Shown here in pieces: positions 1 to 5,718 of a DNA stretch of 6,071 nt (within the stretch, counting starts at the first letter, position 1; every line of letters begins with the position of its first letter). Location: positions 1-6,071 of the forward strand of contig DCIS01000013.1 of NCBI GenBank assembly GCA_002317475.1, given 5' to 3'. The notes below the pieces were generated by a model. The model saw only the letters and a list, made by a program, of their open reading frames with translations, had not been told where the DNA came from and did no database searches. Source of the DNA: Prevotellaceae bacterium UBA1720. GTDB lineage: Bacteria; Bacteroidota; Bacteroidia; Bacteroidales; Bacteroidaceae. The translations under genes and the position numbers were made by a program.

Positions 1-2273
1 CCCTGACTGATGTAGCAGTTGCCGAAGTCGGTACGGTTGCGCTCGTATTTCGTATTGAAGATGTCGCTCCAGCTGAGATTAAAGGATAAGGCATCATTTT
101 TGAGGAATGACTTGCTGACCGAGAGGTCCATAGCATGGATGGGCGATTCGACGTTGTATATCAGCTGGTTAAACGGACTGACATACTGATAGTCGAGGTT
201 GAGGGTCCAACTATGCTTCAAGCGGAATGCGTTGTAGGTTTGCAATACATACATAGGTTTGCCGAGGCTGAGGTGACGTGTACTACCCAGGACGCGAGGG
301 TCGTCGACATCTGTCTCGAAAAACTGCTTCTGGACGCCAACAGTCAGTCGAGGATACCACACGCTGATCGAGGGAGCAGCTGTGAGGTAGGCACTGAGTT
401 TGTGGAGCGGATCAACGGCATTGGTGTACTGGATCATGGCCACACCCTGGTCGTTGTAGGGATAGCCTTTCTGATAGACCTTGTTGTCCACACGCTCGTA
501 GTTGCCGCTGAAGGTGAGCCACTTCCACTGAGCCATGAGTGAGAGGGTGCGCTGTATCTCGTTTTTCATTAGCGGGTCACCTGTCTGAAGGGTGAACTTG
601 TTGTCGTAACTGACCTCCTTCGACATCGTCTCGTAACGTGGACGTACGGTCTTGCCGGTGTAGCTAAGGTTGATTCCCACCTGTTTTATCTTGGAAGTAA
701 AACTGAACGAAGGGAACCAACTGCCATTGTTGCGATGTACGTCATTGACGGCATTCAGATGGTCATAATAATCAAAGTCGGCATATTCGTAACGTAGGCC
801 AGCATTGAGTTGGCCGAACGGAGCAGACCCCCTAGCCCCCTTTAGGGGGAATTGTAACTGTACAAAACCGGCAATAGTGTTCTCCTTCATCGAAGCATCT
901 GATTGGGGAATCGTGGCCAGAGTGATGGCGTAGTCCTCGTCGGCTGTCACATAGGTCTCCTCTGTGCCCATCTGCAGTTCTCCCTTCCAGATAGGGTAGG
1001 CGAGGACCAGTTTGGCTGCGGTCATAGCCGTGATGGCCTCTGTGTTGCTTTGCATGGTAACCTTCCCACTCCAGCTTGTCTCGCTGATGTCAGTCACACC
1101 ACTGGCCTTGCGACGCATATAATCAGCATTGAAATTGACGTGCAACTTGCGAATTGCACCATCGTAGTAGAGGTTGCCGTTCAGGCTGTGGTTTGTGGGT
1201 TGGTGGGCATCGTTGGTGGCTCGGACATGGTCAATAAGTTCTCCATTCTGAAATATATCCTCGTCCATCAGCATTTGGTTCTTACCTATGGTGTTGTCCG
1301 ACCATTCGGCACGCAGACCCAACGAATGCTTCTCGCTGATCTGCCAGTTGGCACCACCCATATACTGCCACCCACCATTGTGGTTGCGGTAGTCGAGGAT
1401 ACCTGTCTGGCGGTTGTCAAGGATTTTCCCACCCACCATTGCAATGGTTCCACCATCTACATCAGATATCTGATAGCCGCGTTGGTTCCAATACACCAGC
1501 TTGCCGAAGAAATCCCAGCCTTTCGTGCGATAATTCAGATCGAGGACCGACCACGAAGGCTCCGTGTCGTGACAATCGTAAATGAGCTGCTTGGCCTGAC
1601 TGGTCAAGGCAAAACTGAAACCTTCACCTTGACGCTTGACAGTACGGATACGCACCACACAACGCACCTCGCCACCATGTTCGGCACCAGGATTACTGAT
1701 GACGTCGATGCTTTTGATATCCTCAGACATGAGGTTGCGAAGCTCGGAGTTGTCGGTCACTTTTCGTCCGTTGACGTAATAAAGAGGTGCACCACGACCA
1801 ATGACTTTGAGGTTGTCTCCCGTTGATATCATGCCTGGTACCTTGCCCAGTACATCCAGGGCATTGCCCTCGTGCTCAAGTACAGAACCCGCGACTTCTG
1901 TCACCAAGGCGTTGCCTTTGAGCGAGGTCTTGGGCAATGTCTTTTTAACTACAACCTCGTTGAGGGTGTTCGAAAGGTCAGTCATCGTAACAACAGCCTT
2001 TCCCTGGAAGTATGATGAGGGGAGAATCCGACTTAGGTAGCCAATCAATGAGAATTGAACAATATCACCTTGCCCTGTTATTTCAAAAGTGCCGTCTTCT
2101 GCCGTGATGGCCCCTGCCACAAAGGCAGAGTCGGGGAGCGTGCGCATGATGACGTTTACGAACTCGAGAGGGTTGCCACTATTGTCGCACACCTTGGCCT
2201 TGATACTTTGTGCCTGAAGACTGCTGCTGAAAACTGACAGCAGCGTGATGATTGGAATAAGAAACTTGCTCAT
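1..2273 (-). CDS. TonB-dependent-receptor-like outer-membrane beta-barrel protein, 3' end outside window
   Basis: This is an uninterrupted frame of 757 codons from the ATG at 2273-2271 to the window edge, with no stop reached. Residues 1-22 form a signal peptide (hydrophobic stretch, then SLQAQ). About 23-100 read as a carboxypeptidase-regulatory-like beta-sandwich (GNPLEFVNV, then AEDGTFEI). About 105-215 resemble a TonB plug: LNEVVV, then ALDVLGKVPGM, YYVNGRKV and IKSIDVISNPGAEHGG. The rest is barrel, with repeated aromatic strands (LNAGLRYEYADFDYY) and the late DIFNTKYE motif near residue 740. Family members are usually 750-830 residues, so perhaps 60-90 are missing. The family (OMP beta-barrel / TonB-dependent receptor) imports or binds ligands at the outer membrane. 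The ligand cannot be read here and no SusD partner is visible. The start is supported by the signal peptide and by a -7 box 24 bp upstream. The usual plug ending GNAGIINI is replaced by GEVRCVVRIR. A foreign-looking insert sits at residues 475-483. Confidence 0.93.
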   Translation of the reverse strand, partial: MSKFLIPIITLLSVFSSSLQAQSIKAKVCDNSGNPLEFVNVIMRTLPDSAFVAGAITAEDGTFEITGQGDIVQFSLIGYLSRILPSSYFQGKAVVTMTDLSNTLNEVVVKKTLPKTSLKGNALVTEVAGSVLEHEGNALDVLGKVPGMISTGDNLKVIGRGAPLYYVNGRKVTDNSELRNLMSEDIKSIDVISNPGAEHGGEVRCVVRIRTVKRQGEGFSFALTSQAKQLIYDCHDTEPSWSVLDLNYRTKGWDFFGKLVYWNQRGYQISDVDGGTIAMVGGKILDNRQTGILDYRNHNGGWQYMGGANWQISEKHSLGLRAEWSDNTIGKNQMLMDEDIFQNGELIDHVRATNDAHQPTNHSLNGNLYYDGAIRKLHVNFNADYMRRKASGVTDISETSWSGKVTMQSNTEAITAMTAAKLVLAYPIWKGELQMGTEETYVTADEDYAITLATIPQSDASMKENTIAGFVQLQFPLKGARGSAPFGQLNAGLRYEYADFDYYDHLNAVNDVHRNNGSWFPSFSFTSKIKQVGINLSYTGKTVRPRYETMSKEVSYDNKFTLQTGDPLMKNEIQRTLSLMAQWKWLTFSGNYERVDNKVYQKGYPYNDQGVAMIQYTNAVDPLHKLSAYLTAAPSISVWYPRLTVGVQKQFFETDVDDPRVLGSTRHLSLGKPMYVLQTYNAFRLKHSWTLNLDYQYVSPFNQLIYNVESPIHAMDLSVSKSFLKNDALSFNLSWSDIFNTKYERNRTDFGNCYISQ
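823..851 (-). repeat. C/G-run palindromic repeat inserted in frame in the receptor gene
   Basis: Positions 828-849 read as two C runs and one G run: CCCCCTAG, then CCCCCTTTA, then GGGGG. The arm CCCCCT (828-833, or 836-841) pairs perfectly with AGGGGG (844-849), so alternative hairpins are possible. On the coding strand this adds the residues FPLKGARGS (475-483) between two barrel strands, FVQLQ and LNAGLRYE. Its composition differs sharply from the surrounding barrel code. It resembles the short dispersed palindromes I associate with Bacteroidota genomes, but that is from memory and unchecked. Confidence 0.6.
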
Positions 2274-2297
2274 AATTGTTATTTTGCAATTTTTCTG

Positions 2298-2305
2298 CAA
2301 AGATA
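2298..2305 (-). promoter_or_regulatory. -7 promoter box for the outer-membrane receptor gene
   Basis: On the minus strand the site reads TATCTTTG, an exact match to the Bacteroidota -7 consensus TAnnTTTG. It lies 24 bp upstream of the receptor ATG, which predicts a short 5' leader of about 20 nt. No TTG sits at the ideal spacing of about 19 bp; the nearest are 13 and 23 bp upstream, so the -33 half is weak. Confidence 0.6.
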
Positions 2306-2380
2306 CGGTATTATCTTACAATCACCTACAATGTGGGATAATTGACAAGGTTTAGGGATATTTGTCCATCTTTGTTATGA

Positions 2381-2411
2381 AAGAAGGCACCCTGAATGAG
2401 GATGCCTTCTT
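2381..2411 (-). terminator. Hairpin terminator, probably for the metallopeptidase-SGNH transcript
   Basis: AAGAAGGCA (2381-2389) pairs perfectly with TGCCTTCTT (2403-2411). After one C/A mismatch, CCT (2391-2393) pairs with AGG (2399-2401) around a 5-nt loop. On the minus strand the stem is followed by TCATAAC and its 3' arm ends in CTTCTT, giving a modest U-rich tail. Only minus-strand genes lie upstream, so it most plausibly ends the transcript of the SGNH hydrolase gene. It is 239 bp beyond that stop codon, and 210 bp of this is the MITE-like element. Confidence 0.6.
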
Positions 2412-2419
2412 GGAAGTGT

Positions 2420-2447
2420 TAAGTAAGTAATCAAATTTATCTTTATA
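2420..2447 (+). repeat. Left terminal inverted repeat of the MITE-like element
   Basis: This 28-bp sequence begins TAAGTAAGTAATC and ends CTTTATA. It matches the reverse complement of 2602-2629 at 25 of 28 positions, with mismatches at left positions 10, 17 and 21. Similarity stops abruptly just inside the repeat. Confidence 0.75.
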
Positions 2448-2601
2448 GTGTTTAAGTAAAATGACCGCTTATAATGTATATACTCCCTTTTGCGCATCTC
2501 CGCCACCTTTTCTCGGTTGTGATGTCCACATCACGCCCTCAAAAACGCGACAACTTTTGCCGACGGGCAAAATGTAGTGCACCAAAATTGAGCATATCTA
2601 T

Positions 2602-2629
2602 TATAAAGCTAATTTTGATCACTTACTTA
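2602..2629 (-). repeat. Right terminal inverted repeat of the MITE-like element
   Basis: Read on the minus strand, this begins TAAGTAAGTGATC and ends CTTTATA. It is the inverted partner of 2420-2447. The outside flank (TCAAAAATAC) shows no similarity to the left flank (GGAAGTG) beyond two or three bases. Confidence 0.75.
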
Positions 2630-2650
2630 TCAAAAATACATGTGGAGTTG

Positions 2651-3334
2651 TCACTTCTTCAATGCTCCGACAACCTGGTCGGCAATGGCTTTCATGCCGG
2701 CTACTGAGGGATGACCTGCTTGCTTGTCGATGTCGTGCAAAAGGAGATAGGGGACGTCATAGTGATCGCAGATGGTGGCAATACTCTCGTTGAACTCGGG
2801 TTTCAGGTCGGAGTTGATGATGAACAGGAGGCGTGCCTTGGGATAGTTGGAGCGCAGACCCCAGCAGAGCTTGGCCATGGCAGGACGGAAGGTGTAGAGT
2901 TCCTCTCCTGTCCACTCGCCATATTTGTACTCACCAAGGGGAGCACCTGCCCAACAGTCGTTGGTGGCAGCGCAGATGAGGATAACATCGGGTTCACCGA
3001 GGTTGCTCATACGGGTGATGAAGGCACGCTCGGTATAGTCGGCACGGTTGTAACCAGTACGGCAGACGGTGCTGCCTGAATAACTGTTGACACGCTCTAC
3101 CTTGTACGCCATCTTCTGTGCCACCTGATACCACCAGGTCTCTTCGACACGCTTCACGTCGTTATCCTGACGACCCTTGGCAAAGTACCAGGTTTCGTTG
3201 GTGCTGGGGTAGTTGTAGCCCTCGAAGGTGGAATAACTGTCACCGAAGATGGTGACACGCAAACTATCACGCTTGGCTGCCGAGGCACTGACACTCAGCA
3301 GCACTATTAACATCAGAAATGATATCTTTTTCAT
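2651..3334 (-). CDS. Secreted SGNH/GDSL-family hydrolase
   Basis: The product has 227 residues. A signal peptide spans about 1-20 (MKKISFLMLI, then SVSASAA), so the enzyme is exported to the periplasm or beyond. The SGNH blocks are visible: block I GDSYSTFEG with nucleophile Ser33; NSYSGSTVCRTG around residues 83-94, supplying the block II glycine; block III AATNDCW with Asn125; and the C-terminal block DIDKQAGHPS with His208. The usual acid is two residues before the histidine block (DxxH); here the nearest Asp is 203, so the catalytic dyad or triad assignment is uncertain. The family hydrolyses ester bonds, often acetyl groups on glycans or lipids. The substrate cannot be read here. The start is fixed by the signal peptide, in an A/T-rich 34-bp gap after the metallopeptidase stop, which suggests co-transcription. 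Its apparent terminator is displaced by the element at 2420-2629. Confidence 0.92.
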   Translation of the reverse strand: MKKISFLMLIVLLSVSASAAKRDSLRVTIFGDSYSTFEGYNYPSTNETWYFAKGRQDNDVKRVEETWWYQVAQKMAYKVERVNSYSGSTVCRTGYNRADYTERAFITRMSNLGEPDVILICAATNDCWAGAPLGEYKYGEWTGEELYTFRPAMAKLCWGLRSNYPKARLLFIINSDLKPEFNESIATICDHYDVPYLLLHDIDKQAGHPSVAGMKAIADQVVGALKK

Positions 3335-3368
3335 TTTTATTATATTTTTAACCTTAAACCCTAAACCA

Positions 3369-4247
3369 TCAAAGTTGTGATTCGCTCAGCGAGAAGGCTT
3401 GCGCGGCAGTTGAGAAATTGCCTGTTGACAAACCCGTCTTCAGCCATTTGTGGCGCTGCTGTGAGGTGCCATGGTTGAAGGTCTCGGGCTGGGTGTAGCC
3501 ACGTGCCTTCTTCTGCAGGTAGTCATCACCAATAACCGAGGCACAGCGCAAGGCCTCTTCGATGTCACCGTCCTCGAGGCTCTGGAACTTCTGGTTGTCA
3601 TGATAACCCCAGAATCCGGCATAGTAATCGGCTTGCAGTTCCAGACGAATGCTGATCTTGTTGGCGTCCTTCTCGCTGAGCTGAGCCATCTGGTTGTGAG
3701 CTCTGTCAAGGTCGCCCAGGAGATACTGCACATGGTGTCCTACCTCGTGTGCAATGACATAGGCATAGGCGAAATCACCGTCAGCGCCCAGTTGCTTCTT
3801 CATGCTGGTGAAGAAGGACAGGTCGATGTAAACCGTCTGGTCTGCTGAGCAATAGAAGGGACCCATGCTGCTTGATCCATTTCCGCAGCCTGTCTGTACG
3901 CTACCGGTGTAAAGCACCATCTTGGGGGCCTGATAGGTCTTGCCCATCTTCTGGAACTGCTCTGTCCAGACATCCTCTGTTCCGGCCAGAATCTGGCTGC
4001 TGAACTTGGCCAACTCTTGTTCCTCTGCGGTAAACTCTGTGCCGCTGGCTGGCTGCTCGGTGACGTTGGCTGACATCTGTTGTGCCACTACGTTGACCAC
4101 ATCGCCTACATTGCCACCCTGCATCAGGGTCATGATGATAGCGATAATGATACCACCGATACCCATTCCGCCTAGAGCCATCTTACTGCCACTCTTGCCG
4201 CGGCGGTCATCTACATTCGAACTCTCTCGTCTTCCATCAAGTCTCAT
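3369..4247 (-). CDS. ypfJ: YpfJ-family neutral zinc metallopeptidase, membrane-anchored
   Basis: The product has 292 residues and matches the YpfJ / KPN_02809 zinc metallopeptidase family (Zn_peptidase) along its whole length. The N-terminus (MRLDGRRESSNVDDRRG) is the family signature. It is followed by a Gly/Ile-rich membrane segment at about 26-42, so the catalytic part is probably outside the cytoplasm. The zinc site is HEVGH at 167-171 (His167, Glu168, His171). The downstream RLELQADYYAGFW, with Glu203 and Asp207, probably supplies the third ligand. Cys121 and Cys133 (CGN, then PFYC) could form a disulfide. The C-terminal FNHGTSQQRHKWLKTG is also typical of the family. The substrate of this family is not established. 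The gene is the first of a probable two-gene unit with the SGNH hydrolase, and is divergent from rplM. The start is supported by the signature N-terminus and by a -7 box about 40 bp upstream. Confidence 0.94.
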   Translation of the reverse strand: MRLDGRRESSNVDDRRGKSGSKMALGGMGIGGIIIAIIMTLMQGGNVGDVVNVVAQQMSANVTEQPASGTEFTAEEQELAKFSSQILAGTEDVWTEQFQKMGKTYQAPKMVLYTGSVQTGCGNGSSSMGPFYCSADQTVYIDLSFFTSMKKQLGADGDFAYAYVIAHEVGHHVQYLLGDLDRAHNQMAQLSEKDANKISIRLELQADYYAGFWGYHDNQKFQSLEDGDIEEALRCASVIGDDYLQKKARGYTQPETFNHGTSQQRHKWLKTGLSTGNFSTAAQAFSLSESQL

Positions 4248-4286
4248 TGTTTTTATCTGTTTTTATGGTTTGTTTTCCTTGTGACA

Positions 4287-4294
4287 CAAAGTTA
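4287..4294 (-). promoter_or_regulatory. -7 promoter box for the metallopeptidase-SGNH unit
   Basis: The minus strand reads TAACTTTG, matching the Bacteroidota consensus TAnnTTTG, 39 bp upstream of the ypfJ ATG. The region upstream is AT-rich, but there is no TTG at the expected -33 position. Only about 75 bp separate it from the divergent rplM -33 element. Confidence 0.55.
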
Positions 4295-4367
4295 GTAATA
4301 ATAATTTGAAGTCGTGGCGTGTGTACATGTATTTATGCGTGTGTGCGAAAAAAAAACGCAGAAAACA

Positions 4368-4397
4368 TTGTGGAATGAAAAAAAAGTAGTACCTTTG
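4368..4397 (+). promoter_or_regulatory. Strong Bacteroidota-type promoter of the rplM-rpsI operon
   Basis: A -33 TTG (4368-4370) is followed by exactly 19 bp and then the -7 box TACCTTTG (4390-4397), an excellent match to the TTG-N19-TAnnTTTG pattern. Transcription should begin around 4402-4405. An 8-A tract (4378-4385) lies in the spacer and a 9-A tract (4348-4356) upstream, about 30 bp apart. They could bend the DNA or act like an UP element, as fits a highly expressed ribosomal operon. Confidence 0.82.
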
Positions 4398-4401
4398 CAC
4401 G

Positions 4402-4623
4402 CTGAAAAGAAGTCCAGAGTGGCTGATTTTGGATGGAAACAAGGTTTAAGTACTTGTAAATGAGCAAGAACGGAAGTTTGTTGAAGTTGAAAATCGAGGT
4501 CGCAGAAGCGGTGTGTTAATAGTGTATACCTGCAAAGCGATGTGGTAACATGGTTAGTGAATCACGGCTGGTGACTCTTTCAGAAGAAAAAATTATTAAT
4601 AACAAAAAATTAAAATTGTAGAA
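4402..4623 (+). promoter_or_regulatory. Long structured 5' leader of rplM, candidate ribosomal-protein autoregulatory RNA
   Basis: The predicted start site leaves about 220 nt of untranslated RNA, far more than the roughly 20-40 nt predicted for the two minus-strand promoters. By hand I see ACAAG/CTTGT (4439-4443 with 4453-4457). A compound stem at 4500-4540 has TCGC with GCGA outside, and GCGGTGT with ATACC-T-GC inside, with one bulge and one wobble. A third stem has TGAATCAC (4558-4565) pairing with GTGA (4571-4574) and TTCA (4579-4582) across a bulge. An A-rich unstructured stretch (4584-4623) then leads to the start codon. L13 leaders that mediate feedback are known in other phyla. That this is one is inference; no poly-U terminator precedes the gene, so control would be at translation. 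Confidence 0.5.
4433..4519 (+). other. Two back-to-back miniature ORFs in the rplM leader, possible leader peptides
   Basis: An ATG at 4433 encodes METRFKYL and stops with TAA at 4457-4459. The next base starts a second ATG at 4460, which encodes the 19-residue MSKNGSLLKLKIEVAEAVC and ends in TAA followed directly by TAG (4517-4522). The stop-start junction TAAATG would allow coupling. The second stop falls in the loop of the 4508-4533 stem, so translation would open that stem. Chance is a real alternative because both are very short and lack a recognisable ribosome site. Confidence 0.25.
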
Positions 4624-5085
4624 ATGGAAACTCTTAGCTACAAGACAATCTCAATCAACCGTGCCCAGGCTCAGAAGGAATGGGTGGTTGTTGATGCTAC
4701 CGATCAGGTGCTCGGTCGTCTGGCCAGCAAGGTGGCAAAGCTGCTCCGCGGCAAGTACAAGCCCACTTTCACTCCCAATGCTGATTGTGGTGACAATGTT
4801 ATCATCGTGAACGCTGACAAGATCCGCATCACTGGTAACAAGTTGAACGACAAGATCTACTTGACCTACAGCGGTTATCCCGGTGGTCAGAAGCAGCAGA
4901 CCGCTGCTCAGATCCTGGCTAAGCCCAATGGTTCTGAGAAGTTGGTTCGCAAGGCCGTAAAGGGCATGCTTCCCAAGAACAAGCTGGCTGATCGCCTCCT
5001 CACCAACCTTTTCATCTATGGTGGTGCAGAGCACAAGCAGCAGGCTCAGAGTCCCAAGAACATCGATATTAACCTCTACAAATAA
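4624..5085 (+). CDS. rplM: Large-subunit ribosomal protein L13 (uL13)
   Basis: The product has 153 residues; Escherichia coli L13 has 142 and Bacteroidota forms are slightly longer. Recognisable blocks are KEWVVVDATDQVLGRLASKVAKLLRGK (about 18-44), CGDNVIIVNADKI (about 55-67), the GYPGGQ loop (84-89) and the family signature VKGMLPKNKLADRLL (112-126), then YGGAEHK. L13 is an early-assembling 23S rRNA-binding protein of the 50S subunit. The ATG at 4624 is preceded by an A-rich stretch with no Shine-Dalgarno sequence, normal for this phylum. The gene is first in the operon behind the promoter at 4368-4397 and its long leader, and rpsI follows 9 bp after its stop. The code is strongly biased, as expected for high expression. 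Confidence 0.98.
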   Translation: METLSYKTISINRAQAQKEWVVVDATDQVLGRLASKVAKLLRGKYKPTFTPNADCGDNVIIVNADKIRITGNKLNDKIYLTYSGYPGGQKQQTAAQILAKPNGSEKLVRKAVKGMLPKNKLADRLLTNLFIYGGAEHKQQAQSPKNIDINLYK

Positions 5086-5094
5086 TAAACGACG

Positions 5095-5481
5095 ATGGAA
5101 GTAGTTAATGCATTAGGTCGCCGCAAAAGCGCCGTAGCTCGCGTTTATGTAACCGAGGGAACTGGTAAGATTACCATTAACAAGAGAGACCTCACCGAGT
5201 ATTTCCCCAGCAGCATCCTGCAGTACGTGGTTAAGCAGCCTCTGAACACTGTTGATGCAGTTGAGAAGTATGATATCAAGGTTAACCTGTATGGCGGTGG
5301 TTTCACCGGTCAGTCTCAGGCATTGCGTCTGGCTATTGCTCGCGCATTGGTTAAGATTAACGCAGAGGATAAGAAGGCACTTCGTGCTGAGGGCTTCATG
5401 ACCCGCGATAGCCGTGAGGTTGAGCGTAAGAAGCCAGGTCAGCCAAAGGCACGTCGCAGATTCCAGTTCAGCAAGCGTTAA
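5095..5481 (+). CDS. rpsI: Small-subunit ribosomal protein S9 (uS9)
   Basis: The product has 128 residues, the usual length. It opens with NALGRRKSAVARVYV (5-19), the conserved S9 N-terminal strand. It contains the signature GGGFTGQSQALRLAIARAL (67-85), then MTRDSREVERKKPGQPKARR, and ends in the invariant basic tail FQFSKR. In the 30S subunit that tail reaches the anticodon loop of P-site tRNA. Only 9 bp (TAAACGACG) separate the rplM stop from this ATG, so the two are co-transcribed and probably translationally coupled, as in most bacteria. No clear terminator follows, so read-through into rpsB is possible. Confidence 0.98.
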   Translation: MEVVNALGRRKSAVARVYVTEGTGKITINKRDLTEYFPSSILQYVVKQPLNTVDAVEKYDIKVNLYGGGFTGQSQALRLAIARALVKINAEDKKALRAEGFMTRDSREVERKKPGQPKARRRFQFSKR

Positions 5482-5718
5482 TACATGTACAATTGGGCAA
5501 TTTACAATTTACCATTTACCATTTGGAAAATTACAACGTATCTTGCAGATTGCCTGAATGTAAGCTTGACGAGCGAATCGCGAAAATGTTTAGCATCTAA
5601 ACTGACGAGATTCCTTACCTTATATAACATATATACGCGTATAGGACTACTCGCCGGTTGATTCTAATCAAAAAGAGAATTAAAAAGAAAGTAAACAAAC
5701 AAACAAAACAAACAGAAC
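5482..5718 (+). promoter_or_regulatory. 237-bp spacer with inverted repeats, possible rpsB leader
   Basis: No gene is visible. The spacer holds heptamer repeats (5498-5525), a 6-bp hairpin GTTTAG-CAT-CTAAAC (5588-5602) flanked by direct copies of TGACGAG (5567-5573 and 5603-5609), a perfect 12-bp palindrome TATACGCGTATA (5632-5643), and TTGATT-CT-AATCAA (5658-5671). It ends in an A-rich run with repeated AAAC units (5693-5713) before the rpsB ATG. No convincing TAnnTTTG box was found; TATCTTGC (5539-5546) is the nearest. It may therefore be an internal leader of one rplM-rpsI-rpsB transcript, with S2-type feedback possible but unproved. Confidence 0.35.
5498..5525 (+). repeat. Four tandem A/T-rich heptamers after rpsI
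   Basis: Four 7-bp units stand head to tail: CAATTTA, CAATTTA, CCATTTA, CCATTTG. A partial copy, CAATTGG, stands just upstream at 5490-5496. The array is short and degenerate, probably a simple-sequence tract with no function visible here. Confidence 0.55.

Larger units (their letters stand above)
2420..2629. mobile_element. MITE-like non-autonomous element, 210 bp, with 28-bp terminal inverted repeats
   Basis: The two ends are 28-bp inverted repeats matching at 25 positions, each starting TAAGTAAGT. The outermost bases at both ends are TA, so a TA target duplication (as in IS630/Tc1-mariner elements) is possible. TA is part of the palindromic ends, so this cannot be proved from one copy. 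The interior is less AT-rich and has two clean hairpins: GTGATGT-CC-ACATCAC (2519-2534), and TTTTGCC (2555-2561) with GGCAAAA (2566-2572) around GACG. No transposase is present. A 37-codon minus-strand frame (GTG at 2582-2580, TAA at 2471-2469) fills much of the interior, but nothing marks it as translated. Alternatives are a long structured 3' UTR or an IS remnant. Confidence 0.6.

Noticed and set aside
903..1826. Long plus-strand open frame of 307 codons.
   Set aside because: It lies wholly opposite the receptor gene, whose minus-strand frame is unbroken for 757 codons with a signal peptide, plug and barrel motifs. The plus-strand product has no recognisable domain and only reflects the codon bias of the opposite strand.
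2381..2650. Possible tRNA, CRISPR or small RNA gene in the gap.
   Set aside because: There is no cloverleaf, no regularly spaced repeats and no clear promoter inside. The only repeated sequence is the single pair of inverted ends.
2474..2707. Plus-strand open frame of 77 codons crossing the mobile-like element.
   Set aside because: It starts inside the element, runs through the right inverted repeat and ends opposite the 3' end of the SGNH gene. It has no promoter, ribosome site or recognisable motif, so it is probably chance.
3341..3368. Telomere-like sequence (CTTAAACCCTAAACC) between ypfJ and the SGNH gene.
   Set aside because: It is only two or three imperfect units in an ordinary 34-bp intergenic gap, so a telomere or integration site is not supported.
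3471..3848. Plus-strand open frame of 125 codons opposite the metallopeptidase.
   Set aside because: The minus-strand gene carries HEVGH and the ELQAD motif over the same bases. The plus-strand frame is a shadow.
4344..4360. TGCG, nine A residues, CGCA, considered as a terminator.
   Set aside because: The stem is only 4 bp, the loop is all A, and there is no U tract after the stem on either strand. It is better read as an A-tract upstream of the rplM promoter.
4651..5034. Minus-strand open frame of 127 codons opposite rplM.
   Set aside because: It is fully contained within an unmistakable L13 gene and has no features of its own.
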